Of a stretch of 64,000 nt of DNA, positions 7,361 through 17,063 are shown one piece after another. The stretch spans positions 10,695-74,694 of the forward strand of contig JALNZD010000017.1 of the NCBI GenBank assembly GCA_023229505.1, in the 5' to 3' direction. Position 1 is the first letter of the stretch; every line of letters starts with the position of its first letter. The notes beneath the pieces were generated by a model. It searched no databases, was not told the DNA's origin, and was given only the letters and a program-made list of their open reading frames with translations. Origin of the DNA: Bacteroidales bacterium. Its GTDB lineage: Bacteria; Bacteroidota; Bacteroidia; Bacteroidales; JAGOPY01. The translations under genes were made by a program, and so were the position numbers.

Positions 7361-8665
7361 ATGCTGCTCAGTGAAGTTGCTATGACCGTTGCAGAAAGTT
7401 CCTCTGCAATACCTTCCATTGGCCCGGTAAGGGTTGAATTTATCCTGTTTGCCATCACTCTCATCTGCGTGGCGCTGTTCCATAAAAAAACCATGTATGT
7501 GGCGTTGACCGGCCTTGTTGCCGTTCTTATCTTTAAATTCGCTTTCGACCCCCAATTCAACCTGGTCCATCATATCACTGGCATTGCAGCCAGGGAAGGG
7601 GAATGGCGGATTTTGCTGAACCTGCTCGGCCTTTTATTCGGGTTTGCTATTCTCGCTAAAATTTTTGAAGAATCGAACGTCCCGAAAATTCTTCCAAAAT
7701 TCCTGCCGGACGATTGGAAAGGTGGCCTGGTGCTTCTTTTCATGATAATGGTACTATCTTCTTTCCTCGACAATATTGCAGCAGCCATGATCGGAGGCAC
7801 AATTGCCATGGTTGTTTTCAAAGGGAGGGTGCATATCGGGTACCTGGCGGCTATCGTGGCGGCCAGCAATGCAGGGGGAGCAGGCAGCGTCGTCGGAGAC
7901 ACCACGACGACCCTGATGTGGATCGATGGGGTCGAACCCGTGTGGGTCCTGCATGCATTTGTCGCATCGATCGCGGCTTTCTTCATTTTCGGCATTTTCG
8001 GCTCAATACAGCAGCATAAATTTCAACCTATTATCAGTGAAATAAATATCGGTGTCAAAGTTGACTGGTGGAAGATATTTATCGTCGCCATGATCCTCGC
8101 TGGAGCGATTATGACCAATTTCCTGCTTGACTTCCCTGCACTTGGCGTGTGGATTGCCATTTTGATTGGTAGCCTGTTCCGGAAAACTCCGTGGGGTGAG
8201 CTGAAAAAAGCCTGGATGGGAACAGTCTTCCTGATGTCATTGGTAACCATTGCTTCCCTCATGCCGGTTGAAGAGCTCCCTCCCGCCTCCTGGCAGAGCG
8301 CATTTATCCTGGGTTTTGTATCGGCAGTTTTTGATAACATACCTTTAACCAAACTATGCCTGGAACAGGGTGGATATGATTGGGGCATTCTGGCCTATAC
8401 CGTAGGCTTTGGCGGGTCAATGATCTGGTTCGGATCTTCTGCAGGGGTGGCGCTGTCGAATATGTACCCTGAAGCTAAGAATACCGTAAACTATATAAAA
8501 GGTGGATGGCATGTTGCTGTGGCTTACGTGGTTGGCTTTTTAGCTGTGATGGGTATTCTCGGATGGCAGCCCCACACTCCTCATAAAAAAGGAAGAGATG
8601 CGGAAATCCCTGCTATGCAATACAATCCTGAAGAAAATTCCCACTCCGCTACCGGAAATCATTAA
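7361..8665 (+). CDS. NhaD/CitMHS-superfamily sodium-proton antiporter-like protein
   Basis: A 434-residue integral membrane protein with about eleven or twelve helices, of the ion transporter superfamily that includes NhaD, ArsB and CitM. Conserved features include two re-entrant asparagine/aspartate motifs: FLDNIAAAMIGG in the first half and VFDNIPLTKL in the second. Glycine-rich pore segments AASNAGGAGSVVGDTTTTLMW and GGSMIWFGSSAGVA are also present. The paired DN motifs favour an NhaD-like Na+/H+ antiporter over a citrate carrier. ATG 7361 is taken as the start; a TTG at 7328 is in frame and ATG 7382 is an alternative. TrkH follows 52 bases downstream, so the pair may act together in Na+/K+ homeostasis. 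Confidence 0.8.
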   Translation: MLLSEVAMTVAESSSAIPSIGPVRVEFILFAITLICVALFHKKTMYVALTGLVAVLIFKFAFDPQFNLVHHITGIAAREGEWRILLNLLGLLFGFAILAKIFEESNVPKILPKFLPDDWKGGLVLLFMIMVLSSFLDNIAAAMIGGTIAMVVFKGRVHIGYLAAIVAASNAGGAGSVVGDTTTTLMWIDGVEPVWVLHAFVASIAAFFIFGIFGSIQQHKFQPIISEINIGVKVDWWKIFIVAMILAGAIMTNFLLDFPALGVWIAILIGSLFRKTPWGELKKAWMGTVFLMSLVTIASLMPVEELPPASWQSAFILGFVSAVFDNIPLTKLCLEQGGYDWGILAYTVGFGGSMIWFGSSAGVALSNMYPEAKNTVNYIKGGWHVAVAYVVGFLAVMGILGWQPHTPHKKGRDAEIPAMQYNPEENSHSATGNH

Positions 8666-8717
8666 AAGGTTAGATTTAATTTTGAATTTTGAATTTCTTC
8701 ATAAAGCCTCTTAAATC

Positions 8718-10169
8718 ATGAGAAGGCTTAATACCAGGTTGCTCGTCTATATTTCGGGTCTGATCCTCCTGATCGAAAGCCTGTTTATGCTTGCCTGTAC
8801 CCCTGTTTCCCTGATTTATTCCGGAGATGACTTTTGGGCTATTTTGCTGGCAGCATTGATTACCGGCTTCTCCGGCCTGATTCTATTCCTGGTTACAATG
8901 AAAACAGTCAGGAAAACCCCCGGAATCAGGGAAGGGTTTCTTGCAGTGAGCCTGACCTGGTTGCTGGCCTCACTGTTTGGCACATTGCCTTTCCTAATCA
9001 GCGGGGCGATTCCGAATTTCGCCGATGCCTGGTTTGAAACAGTATCCGGTTTCACTACAACGGGTGCTTCCATCCTTACTGACATTGATGTCGTATCAAA
9101 AGGGATACTTTTATGGAGAAGTCTTACCCATTGGATGGGCGGTATGGGAATTATCCTCATGGTGATCGTAATCCTTCCTTCACTGAAAGCCGGAGGTATT
9201 TACCTTTTCAGTGCAGAGGCTTCCAAGATAAGCTTTGAGGAGATCCGGCCCAGGGTTATTGATACAGCCAAGCGATTTGGCGTCATTTACATCATTCTTA
9301 CCATGGCCGAAGTAATCCTGCTTACGATAGGTGGGATGCCTGTATTTGACAGTGTATGCCATTCATTTGCCACTATCGCGACCGGGGGGTTTGGCACGCA
9401 GAACGACAGCATAGCCGGCTATTCCAGCTATATACAGTATGTGATCATTGCATTTATGTTTTTGTCGGGGATCAATTTTACACTTCATTTCATGGTTTCT
9501 GTTGGTGATTTCAGAAAAGCGCTCAGGAATGAAGAACTGAGGTTTTATACCCAGATTATCCTGGCATTCACCCTGGTCATTTTCATTATTTTATATACAC
9601 ACGGCACTGGTTTGCACAAAGCCTTCCGTGATTCGCTCTTCCAGGTTGTTTCCATTATCACCTGCACGGGTTTTGCAACAGCCGATTACCTGCTATGGCC
9701 TGCAACCGGATGGTTTTTAATCTTTCTGGCCATGTTTGTCGGGGCATCTGCCGGATCAACAGGAGGAGGGATAAAAGTGATCCGGCACTTGCTGATGATA
9801 AAAAACCTGGCCATGGAAGTAAAGACTTTTCTTCACCCGAGGGTGATCTATGGTGTAAAATACCATGGAAGCATGATTTCAGGCGACCAGCTGCGGTCTG
9901 TCATTGCCTTCTATATCTGGTATCTTATTATATTCTTTTTCAGCTCTTTGCTCATGATGGTCATCGGTGTGGATTTCCTGACATCTATCGGAGGAGTGGC
10001 AACCAGTATGGGAGGAATTGGCCCGGGATTGGGTACAGTCGGACCAGCCAGTAATTTTTATCATCTGCCTATACTTGCCAAGTTTTTACTTACAATTGAC
10101 ATGATCATTGGCAGGCTGGAAATCTATGCTTTCCTGGTCCTGTTTTCACCGGCTTTCTGGAAAAGATGA
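8718..10169 (+). CDS. trkH: Trk/Ktr potassium uptake channel subunit TrkH
   Basis: A 483-residue membrane protein of the TrkH/TrkG/KtrB family, about the family's usual length. The four degenerate selectivity-filter loops are visible in order: SGFTTTGAS, ATGGFGT, TCTGFAT and TSMGGIGPG. HWMGGMGI, typical of TrkH, follows the first. It forms the membrane pore for K+ import, normally gated by a cytoplasmic TrkA/KtrA RCK subunit. No trkA gene is in this window, so the partner must be elsewhere. It is likely co-transcribed with the NhaD-like antiporter. Confidence 0.9.
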   Translation: MRRLNTRLLVYISGLILLIESLFMLACTPVSLIYSGDDFWAILLAALITGFSGLILFLVTMKTVRKTPGIREGFLAVSLTWLLASLFGTLPFLISGAIPNFADAWFETVSGFTTTGASILTDIDVVSKGILLWRSLTHWMGGMGIILMVIVILPSLKAGGIYLFSAEASKISFEEIRPRVIDTAKRFGVIYIILTMAEVILLTIGGMPVFDSVCHSFATIATGGFGTQNDSIAGYSSYIQYVIIAFMFLSGINFTLHFMVSVGDFRKALRNEELRFYTQIILAFTLVIFIILYTHGTGLHKAFRDSLFQVVSIITCTGFATADYLLWPATGWFLIFLAMFVGASAGSTGGGIKVIRHLLMIKNLAMEVKTFLHPRVIYGVKYHGSMISGDQLRSVIAFYIWYLIIFFFSSLLMMVIGVDFLTSIGGVATSMGGIGPGLGTVGPASNFYHLPILAKFLLTIDMIIGRLEIYAFLVLFSPAFWKR

Positions 10170-10245
10170 AAAAATTAATTTTTTATTAACATTATTATTA
10201 TAATTAATTTATGATATTTACATTCGTTCCTTTAAAATTTAGATT

Positions 10246-10869
10246 ATGCTAAGAGGACTTTTGCCAAAGGAATACGCCTTCTTTGATTATTTTGATCAGT
10301 TGATCAGTACTGATAAACAGATTAGTATCCTGTTTTTATCCATGATGAACAATGAAGGGGGACGGGTTGAATTATCCAAGCAAATAAAAGATTTGGAGCG
10401 CAATGCTGACAAACTTTCCAGAAATTGTACGGATTTATTGCATAAAACTTTTATTACCCCAATTGACCGTAATGATATTTTTACTCTTGTCAAACGTCTT
10501 GACGATCTTGCAGACCAGATAAATGCTGCAGCATTCAGGATATCGGCATACAATGTGACCGATATCAGGTATGAAGCAGTGGAATTCTCAAAGATTATTC
10601 AAAGTTGTATTGAAGAACTTATTGTTGCCATAAGAGAGCTAAGAAAAATAAAAAATAAAAACCAAATACTTGAGTGTTGCAAAAGAGTTCATGACCTTGA
10701 AAATCAGGCAGATGAAATTCTTCGAAGTGCTGTTTCGCGGCTTTTTAAAGAAGGAGAAGTTTTACTATTGATTAAATGGAAAGAGATTTTTGAAAGACTT
10801 GAAAAAGCAGTGGATAAATGTGAAGACATTGCCGGTACAATTGAAAGTATTTTAATAGAACAGTCGTAA
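10246..10869 (+). CDS. DUF47 PhoU-like protein, Pit-associated
   Basis: A 207-residue, almost wholly helical cytoplasmic protein of the DUF47 (PhoU-like) family. Family features include an acidic pattern LVKRLDDLADQINAAAFRIS and, near the end, LEKAVDKCEDIAGTIESIL, the repeated E-x-x-D metal-binding helices of PhoU-type bundles. These proteins are nearly always encoded directly before a Pit transporter, as here (14 bases), and modulate phosphate uptake. The gene is preceded by an AT-rich region with a weak promoter-like TACATTCG. Confidence 0.88.
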   Translation: MLRGLLPKEYAFFDYFDQLISTDKQISILFLSMMNNEGGRVELSKQIKDLERNADKLSRNCTDLLHKTFITPIDRNDIFTLVKRLDDLADQINAAAFRISAYNVTDIRYEAVEFSKIIQSCIEELIVAIRELRKIKNKNQILECCKRVHDLENQADEILRSAVSRLFKEGEVLLLIKWKEIFERLEKAVDKCEDIAGTIESILIEQS

Positions 10870-10883
10870 TAATCTTATTTCCG

Positions 10884-11915
10884 ATGGATCCATTATTACT
10901 CCCTGTTATTGCGATTGTTGCGGTTGCACTTATTTTTGATGTTATAAACGGATTTCATGATGCTGCCAATTCTATTGCAACGATTGTTTCTACCCGGGTA
11001 TTATCTCCCCGATTAGCTGTTTTTTGGGCAGCATTTTTCAATTTTATAGCAATGTTTGTATTTGCTCCTAAAGTAGCAGATACTATTTCTAAAATTGTTA
11101 TAATAGATTCAGCCGATTCCGCATTTCTATATGTCGTTTTTGCGGGTTTGCTGGGGGCTATTGTATGGGACCTGGTAACATGGTGGTTTGCAATCCCTAC
11201 CAGTTCATCTCATGCTTTAATAGGTGGCTTGACAGGCGCCGGTTTAGCTTATAAAGGAGCGGAAATCATTCGATGGGAGAAGATTGTCCAGACGGCTTCG
11301 TTTATTCCTTTAGCACCACTCATTGGATTTGTAGGTGCATTTGGATTGATGATCGCTGTATACTGGATTTTCCGAAAGTGGGTACCAAAAAAAGTTGACG
11401 GGTTGTTCCGTAAAGGTCAATTTGTTTCAGCTGCCATGTATTCTCTCGGGCATGGAGGCAATGATGCTCAAAAAACGATGGGTGTAATTGTTGCCATATT
11501 AGTTGCAGCCGGGATGTTTAATCCTGATCGTCAACTTTCTATCTCGAGCTGGGATACATTATGGATTATTCTTTCTTGTCACCTGGCAATGGCTGTTGGT
11601 ACAGCCTTAGGTGGGTGGAGAATAGTTAAAACTATGGGAATGAAACTCACAAAACTCAAACCTGTACATGGTTTTTGTGCTGAAACTGCCGGAGCTTTTA
11701 CCATTTTTTTGGCAACTAAACTTGGCATTCCTATTTCAACCACACATACCATTGCCGGTTCTATTATTGGTGTTGGTTCTACCACAAATCTTGCAGGCAT
11801 AAAATGGAAAATCGCTTTTCGTATCGTCATAGCTTGGGTACTGACTATTCCTGCTTCAGCATTAGTAGGCGCTTTATGTTTTTGGGCTATAAAACTTATG
11901 AGTTCTGAGTTCTGA
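10884..11915 (+). CDS. pit: Low-affinity inorganic phosphate transporter, Pit family
   Basis: A 343-residue membrane protein of the PiT family with the two diagnostic duplicated signatures: VINGFHDAANSIATIVSTR near the N-terminus and GHGGNDAQKTMGV in the middle. PTSSSHALIGG and ISTTHTIAGSIIG are also present. It imports phosphate as a metal-phosphate complex using the proton or sodium gradient. It follows the DUF47 gene in an operon. The last codons (SSEF and stop) are made of the AGTTCTG tandem tract that begins at 11900, so the extreme C-terminus was shaped by that repeat. Confidence 0.92.
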   Translation: MDPLLLPVIAIVAVALIFDVINGFHDAANSIATIVSTRVLSPRLAVFWAAFFNFIAMFVFAPKVADTISKIVIIDSADSAFLYVVFAGLLGAIVWDLVTWWFAIPTSSSHALIGGLTGAGLAYKGAEIIRWEKIVQTASFIPLAPLIGFVGAFGLMIAVYWIFRKWVPKKVDGLFRKGQFVSAAMYSLGHGGNDAQKTMGVIVAILVAAGMFNPDRQLSISSWDTLWIILSCHLAMAVGTALGGWRIVKTMGMKLTKLKPVHGFCAETAGAFTIFLATKLGIPISTTHTIAGSIIGVGSTTNLAGIKWKIAFRIVIAWVLTIPASALVGALCFWAIKLMSSEF

Positions 11916-12006
11916 GTTCCAGGATAGTAGTCATTAAGTAATCGTTAGGTTGTCATTTGTTGTCTTATTGACTGACTACTGCCTACTGCCAACTTCTGTC
12001 TACTAC
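11900..12006. repeat. Short tandem-repeat tracts between pit and lpxA
   Basis: 11900-11920 is built of a 7-base AGTTCTG unit. 11966-12006 is an imperfect array of units like ACTGACT, CTACTGC and CTACTAC. The first supplies the pit stop codon and the second the lpxA stop codon. Confidence 0.7.
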
Positions 12007-12803
12007 TCTTTAGTATTATTAAAAAGACTGGTATATCCTTTCATGATGCCACGGGCGGAACTGGCAATGAAGGTAAGTATCTCATCGCGCTCGGGTGTGG
12101 CCGGCACGTCGGCTTCAATAATATTCACGGCCTGGGAGACATTATAATTCTTCAGGTAGATGATACGGTAGATTTCCTGGATCTGGTTAATCTGCTCATT
12201 GGTAAACCCTCTTCTGCGGAGACCGATAGAATTGACACCCACATAGGAGAGGGGCTCACGTGCTGCTTTGGTATAAGGTGGAATATCTTTCCTGGCCATA
12301 CCGCCGCCTGAAATCATGGAATGGGCCCCGATCTTTACAAACTGGTGTACAGCTGCCAATCCGCCAACGATAGCATAATCATCGATTTCTATGTGCCCGG
12401 CGAGGGTGGCTGCATTGGCGAGGATCACGTTATTGCCTATTACGCAATCATGTGCTACATGAACATAAGCCATCAACAGGCAGTTCTTTCCGATAACGGT
12501 TTTATAACTGGCTTTTGTACCGCGATTTACAGTGACAAATTCCCGGATAGTGGTATTATCACCTATATGAACGGTGGTTTCTTCCCCGTCGAATTTCAGA
12601 TCCTGCGGGATGGCAGAAATTACTGCTCCCGGGAAGATCCTGCAATTTCTTCCGATCCTGGCCCCTTCCATAATGGTGGCATGATGGCCAATCCAGGTAC
12701 CTTCTCCGATTTCGGTATTTTTTTCAATGGTAACAAATGGGTCGAGGATCACATTATTGGCTACTTTGGCCTGGGGATGAACATATGCTAACGGTTGGAT
12801 CAT
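12003..12803 (-). CDS. lpxA: UDP-N-acetylglucosamine acyltransferase LpxA
   Basis: A 266-residue cytoplasmic enzyme for the first step of lipid A synthesis, transferring a 3-hydroxyacyl chain from ACP to UDP-GlcNAc. The left-handed beta-helix hexapeptide repeats fill residues 5-190 (VANNVILDPFVTIE, IGHHATIMEGARIG and so on). The catalytic histidine lies in YVHVAHDCVIGN, and a helical C-terminal domain follows. Length equals the family norm. The ATG at 12803 overlaps the lpxC-fabZ stop (ATGA), indicating translational coupling in the lpxD, lpxC-fabZ, lpxA order. Confidence 0.96.
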   Translation of the reverse strand: MIQPLAYVHPQAKVANNVILDPFVTIEKNTEIGEGTWIGHHATIMEGARIGRNCRIFPGAVISAIPQDLKFDGEETTVHIGDNTTIREFVTVNRGTKASYKTVIGKNCLLMAYVHVAHDCVIGNNVILANAATLAGHIEIDDYAIVGGLAAVHQFVKIGAHSMISGGGMARKDIPPYTKAAREPLSYVGVNSIGLRRRGFTNEQINQIQEIYRIIYLKNYNVSQAVNIIEADVPATPERDEILTFIASSARGIMKGYTSLFNNTKE

Positions 12804-14221
12804 TTCTTTGGATTTGCTATGTTATTGGTTCCTTTTTCCACGATTGAAGCCATTAGTACGGCCTCCATAACAATTTTATTACCAACATAGGCAACGCCTT
12901 CCATGTGGCAAATGCCCCTCCTGATTGGCCCGGCAAGTTTCAGGTCAAAAATCAGCGTATCACCGGGTACAACTTTTTGCCGGAATCTGACCTGGTCAAT
13001 TTTAAGAAACAAAGTAGTGTAATCCTGCGGATTAGGGACGGTACTAAGGACCAATACACCGCCTGCCTGGGCCATGGCTTCCACCTGGAGCACGCCGGGC
13101 ATCACCGGTTCATCAGGGAAATGACCTACAAAGAATGGCTCGTTCATCGTTACATTTTTCACTCCAACGACTCTGTTTTCAGTCATTTCGATGATTTTAT
13201 CGATCAGGAGGAAAGGTGGCCGATGGGGCAGGATGCTCTTAATCTGGTTGATATCCAGGATCGGCGGTTTGTTCGGATCATACAATGGCGCTTGGCTCAT
13301 TTTTCGGTCTTTATTAAGTTGTTGTCTGATCAGTCTTGCGAATTTTGCATTAGCGGTATGCCCGGGCCGACGGACAATGATATGTGCTTTCAATGGTTTC
13401 CCCAGCAGGGAAAGGTCCCCGACTACATCGAGCAGTTTATGACGGGCAGGTTCATTTTCAAAATGCAGTTCCAGGTTATTCAATATCCCTTCATTCAGCA
13501 CTTTTACCGAAGGTTTTTTAAAAAGCTTGGCGAGCCGGTTAAGTTCTTCCTGGCTAACAGTCCTGTTAACAAAAACGATGGCATTATTAAGATCTCCGCC
13601 ACGGATAAGCTCATTCTTCAGCAGGTATTCCAGTTCATGGAGGAATACAAATGTCCTGCAAATGGATATTTCATGACTGAAGTCTTCTATTTTTTCCATG
13701 ATGGCATACTGTGAACCCAGGACTTTGGTTTCGAAGTTTATCATCGTCGTCACCTTGAACCGTGGGTAGGGCATAGCCACCATTTCGATCTTGTTTTCAG
13801 GCTCTTCGTAAAATACAGGGGTGCGTAATTCGAAATATTCACGCACTGCAGGTTGTTCCTGGATACCACATTGGTTAAGCGCTTCGATAAAATAACGGGA
13901 ACTACCGTCCATAATAGGGGTTTCCGCCTGGTCAACTTCAATGATAAGGTTATCAATCCCGAGTCCTGCTATTGCAGCAAGAACATGCTCAACAGTCTGT
14001 ATCTTGGCCCCGTTTTCTGCAATACTGGTGCCCCGTGCCGTATCTACAACGTTTTCGACAACAGCATTTATTTCCGGTCGTCCTTCCAGGTCAATACGGA
14101 TGAACTTTTTGCCAAAATTGATCGGTGCCGGCCGGAAGGTCAAAGTTACCTCTTTACCGGTGTGTAATCCAACTCCGGTAAGGCTTCCAGGCCTTTTGAC
14201 TGTTTTTTGGTTATCTAACAT
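12800..14221 (-). CDS. lpxC-fabZ: Bifunctional UDP-3-O-acyl-GlcNAc deacetylase / 3-hydroxyacyl-ACP dehydratase (LpxC-FabZ fusion)
   Basis: A 473-residue fusion. Residues 1-310 are LpxC, the zinc deacetylase that commits to lipid A, with zinc ligand regions VEHVLAAIAGLG and ARHKLLDVVGDL. Residues 330-470 are FabZ of fatty acid synthesis, with LPHRPPFLLID, the active-site HFPDEPVMPG and the glutamate in LQVEAMAQAG. This fusion is standard in Bacteroidota. ATG at 14221 is preferred; an in-frame TTG at 14233 lies inside a TATCTTTG -7 box. lpxD ends 46 bases upstream, so the gene may be read both from the operon and from its own promoter. Confidence 0.95.
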   Translation of the reverse strand: MLDNQKTVKRPGSLTGVGLHTGKEVTLTFRPAPINFGKKFIRIDLEGRPEINAVVENVVDTARGTSIAENGAKIQTVEHVLAAIAGLGIDNLIIEVDQAETPIMDGSSRYFIEALNQCGIQEQPAVREYFELRTPVFYEEPENKIEMVAMPYPRFKVTTMINFETKVLGSQYAIMEKIEDFSHEISICRTFVFLHELEYLLKNELIRGGDLNNAIVFVNRTVSQEELNRLAKLFKKPSVKVLNEGILNNLELHFENEPARHKLLDVVGDLSLLGKPLKAHIIVRRPGHTANAKFARLIRQQLNKDRKMSQAPLYDPNKPPILDINQIKSILPHRPPFLLIDKIIEMTENRVVGVKNVTMNEPFFVGHFPDEPVMPGVLQVEAMAQAGGVLVLSTVPNPQDYTTLFLKIDQVRFRQKVVPGDTLIFDLKLAGPIRRGICHMEGVAYVGNKIVMEAVLMASIVEKGTNNIANPKK

Positions 14222-14230
14222 AATATCCTG

Positions 14231-14238
14231 CAAAGATA
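14231..14238 (-). promoter_or_regulatory. Internal -7 box before lpxC-fabZ
   Basis: TATCTTTG on the minus strand, 9 bases before the ATG at 14221. It would give a very short leader. No -33 TTG is apparent. Confidence 0.45.
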
Positions 14239-14267
14239 CTAATTATCAGCTTACCAGGAATAAAGGT

Positions 14268-15299
14268 TTAAGGTTGGTTCAATCTTCTTTCCAATTGATC
14301 CAGCCTTTTAACGATTTCAGGGAGGTTTTTAAAGTGGACCAGCGCTCTCCTGTGAATGGAGATGTCAATGGCCGGGGACCCCATAAAAATTGATCCGTCT
14401 TTTAAATCACAGGATACACCAGATTGGGCGCCAATTTTGACATCATCGCCGATGGATAAATGACCGACAAAACCAACCTGTCCTGCAATCATGCAGTTTT
14501 TGCCTATCTTGGTTGAGCCGGAGATGCCGGTTTGTGCAGCAATGACAGTATTTTCCCCGATCTCTACGTTATGCGCTATCTGGATCAGGTTATCCAGTTT
14601 AGCTCCTTTACGGATAATGGTAGATCCAAGTGTAGCCCTGTCGATAGTGGTATTGGAACCAATCTCTACGTTATCCTCAATAATGACATTGCCGATCTGG
14701 GCAATCTTCTTATAGTTTTTATCCTGTTGAGGGGCAAAGCCAAAGCCATCAGCGCCTATCACTACACCGCCATGTATCGTGCATTCTTTACCGATAATAT
14801 TATCAGAATAAACAACAACGCCGGCGAAAAGGGTCGAATCACTGCCTACTTTAACATTATCGCCCAAAAATACCTGGGGGAAGATCTTTGCATTATCTCC
14901 TATTACAACATGCTCTCCAATATATGCAAATTCACCGATATAAACATCCTTGCCGATAACGGCAGATTTTGCCACGAAGGATAACGATGAAACGCCTTTC
15001 TTTTCATTAATTATCTTGTTATATAATTCCAGCAACCTGGCAAATGCAGTATAAGCATCTTCAACACGGATCAGGGTCGAACGGATAGGCTGATCAGGTG
15101 AAAAATCCTTGTTGACAATGACAATCGATGCCCGGGTAGTATATATGTAGGGTGTATATTTTGGATTTGCCAGAAATGAAAGTGTTCCAGGTTCCCCTTC
15201 TTCGATTTTGGAAAGACGACTTATCGTAGCATCGGGGTTACCTTCAACAATACCTTCTATAACTTCTGCTATCTGGCTGGCTGAAAACTCCATGTCCAT
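14268..15299 (-). CDS. lpxD: UDP-3-O-(3-hydroxyacyl)glucosamine N-acyltransferase LpxD
   Basis: A 343-residue enzyme for the third step of lipid A synthesis. An N-terminal uridine-binding domain (1-100, with TLSFLANPKYTPYIYTT) is followed by a left-handed beta-helix of hexapeptide repeats (110-320). The catalytic histidine is in IQIAHNVEIGENTVIAAQTG, and a C-terminal helix ends in LDQLERRL. It is the first gene of the lpxD, lpxC-fabZ, lpxA operon. ATG 15299 is used; ATG 15293 two codons on is an alternative. A TACTTTTG -7 box lies 41 bases upstream. Confidence 0.96.
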   Translation of the reverse strand: MDMEFSASQIAEVIEGIVEGNPDATISRLSKIEEGEPGTLSFLANPKYTPYIYTTRASIVIVNKDFSPDQPIRSTLIRVEDAYTAFARLLELYNKIINEKKGVSSLSFVAKSAVIGKDVYIGEFAYIGEHVVIGDNAKIFPQVFLGDNVKVGSDSTLFAGVVVYSDNIIGKECTIHGGVVIGADGFGFAPQQDKNYKKIAQIGNVIIEDNVEIGSNTTIDRATLGSTIIRKGAKLDNLIQIAHNVEIGENTVIAAQTGISGSTKIGKNCMIAGQVGFVGHLSIGDDVKIGAQSGVSCDLKDGSIFMGSPAIDISIHRRALVHFKNLPEIVKRLDQLERRLNQP

Positions 15300-15339
15300 G
15301 TGTGCTGGATTTATATGAAAACAAACTTCTTAGCAGGAG

Positions 15340-15347
15340 CAAAAGTA
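15340..15347 (-). promoter_or_regulatory. -7 box of the lpx operon
   Basis: TACTTTTG on the minus strand, an exact TAnnTTTG match, 41 bases before lpxD. Confidence 0.55.
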
Positions 15348-15454
15348 TTAAATTTATGCGTTTATTATAAAATCACTCCCCGATACAATAAAACCGGTTT
15401 ATTTTCATTTCATTAGTACAAAAATAAATTTTCCGGGACACTTAAACGGTATAA

Positions 15455-17008
15455 ATGGAAAAGATCAAGATTCTCTGGGTTGATGATGAAATAGAGATAC
15501 TCAAGCCGCACATTATGTTCTTACAGCAAAAAGGATATGAGGTGGATACTTCAAACAATGGTGATGAAGGGCTTGAAATGATATTTAGCAGGCCTTATGA
15601 TATAATTTTTTTAGATGAAAATATGCCAGGTCTTACAGGTATAGAAACATTGGAAAGAATAAAAACGAAATACCCTAACCTGCCTGTGGTCATGATCACT
15701 AAAAGTGAAGAGGAGTCGATCATGGAAGATGCCATTGGATCCAATATCGCCGACTTCCTGATCAAACCGGTTAAGCCGAACCAGATTCTCCTGAGCCTGA
15801 AAAAAAACCTGGAAAACAAAAAACTGGTCAGTGAAAAGACCTCATCTTCCTACCAGCAGGAATTCAGGAATATCAGCATGGACATCTCGAATAACCCTGA
15901 TCACAAAGGCTGGGTCGATATATTCCGGAGCCTCACCCGTTGGGAACTGGAACTGGAAAAATCGAGCGATGAGAGCATGCAGGAGGTGCTTCAATTTCAG
16001 AAGAACGAAGCAAACCAGGTTTTCTCCAAATATGTTGAGAATAATTACCTCAATTGGGTCAATGGCAGGGTAAAAGATTACCCGGTTATGTCGCCCAATC
16101 TTTTCAAGGAAAAGATATTCCCTTTGATGGACAGTAATGAGTCCCTTTTTGTAATCCTCATTGATAATCTCCGATATGACCAGTGGAAAGCTATACAGCC
16201 TATCCTGGAAGAGTATTTCAGGGTTGAAAAAGAAGAAATTTATTATAGCATCCTGCCAACAACCACTCAATACGCCCGCAATGCCATTTTCGCCGGCCTA
16301 ATGCCGCTTGAGATCGAACGAAAGTATCCCAAATACTGGACTTCTGAGGAGGAAGAAGGCACCAAGAACCAGTTTGAAGGAGAATTACTTGGAGAGCAAT
16401 TAAAACGCCACGGCAAAGATGTCAAATATGCATACCAAAAGGTATTAAACCTGACTGCCGGGAGAAAACTTCTAGAGACAGTTCCCAATTTGATTAATAA
16501 TAAGCTCACGGTGATCGTATACAATTTTGTCGATATGCTTTCCCATGCCCGCACAGAAATGGAAATCATCCGGGAACTGGCCGATGATGAAAAAGCATAC
16601 CGCTCGCTGATGGTTTCCTGGTTCAACAATTCACCTTTATTTGACATCATTAAATACCTTGCGGAAAAAAAGATAAACCTGGTCATTACGACCGACCATG
16701 GTTCCGTTCGTTCGCAGGATCCTGTGAAGGTGGTGGGTGACCGAAATACTACGACAAACCTGCGGTATAAATCCGGCAAGAGCCTGAATTACAATTACAA
16801 GGAAGTTTTTGAGGTGCGGAATCCACACGATGCATTCCTTCCCAGGACTAATGTAAGTTCGACATATATTTTTTGCCGGAAGAACGATTTTTTCGCTTAT
16901 CCGAACAACTACAACTATTACGTGAATTATTACCGTAATACTTTCCAGCATGGAGGCATTTCCCTGGAGGAGATCCTTGTGCCGGTGGCGTATCTGAAAG
17001 CGAAGTGA
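15455..17008 (+). CDS. porX: T9SS response regulator with PglZ domain, PorX
   Basis: A 517-residue two-domain protein matching PorX, the response regulator that controls type IX secretion genes. The receiver domain (1-120) has acidic pocket D10/D11, phosphoacceptor D54 in FLDENMPG, T82 and K104 in IKPVKP. A linker is followed by a PglZ/alkaline-phosphatase superfamily domain (about 200-515), whose metal-binding motifs appear in LIDNLRYDQW, the NFVDMLSHA segment and TTDHGSV. Known PorX proteins bind zinc, hydrolyse cyclic oligonucleotides and act with the sigma factor SigP and sensor PorY. Those partners are not in the window. tsaE follows 55 bases downstream. Confidence 0.93.
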   Translation: MEKIKILWVDDEIEILKPHIMFLQQKGYEVDTSNNGDEGLEMIFSRPYDIIFLDENMPGLTGIETLERIKTKYPNLPVVMITKSEEESIMEDAIGSNIADFLIKPVKPNQILLSLKKNLENKKLVSEKTSSSYQQEFRNISMDISNNPDHKGWVDIFRSLTRWELELEKSSDESMQEVLQFQKNEANQVFSKYVENNYLNWVNGRVKDYPVMSPNLFKEKIFPLMDSNESLFVILIDNLRYDQWKAIQPILEEYFRVEKEEIYYSILPTTTQYARNAIFAGLMPLEIERKYPKYWTSEEEEGTKNQFEGELLGEQLKRHGKDVKYAYQKVLNLTAGRKLLETVPNLINNKLTVIVYNFVDMLSHARTEMEIIRELADDEKAYRSLMVSWFNNSPLFDIIKYLAEKKINLVITTDHGSVRSQDPVKVVGDRNTTTNLRYKSGKSLNYNYKEVFEVRNPHDAFLPRTNVSSTYIFCRKNDFFAYPNNYNYYVNYYRNTFQHGGISLEEILVPVAYLKAK

Positions 17009-17013
17009 GACAA

Positions 17014-17045
17014 TTTGCAAAATCAGCAAACTTGTATTAACTTTG
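17014..17045 (+). promoter_or_regulatory. Promoter of tsaE
   Basis: TTTG at 17014-17017, a 20-base spacer and TAACTTTG at 17038-17045 match the Bacteroidota consensus. The TTG in the -7 box is in frame with tsaE and is not the start. Confidence 0.65.
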
Positions 17046-17063
17046 ATCTTTACGTTTTCTCTA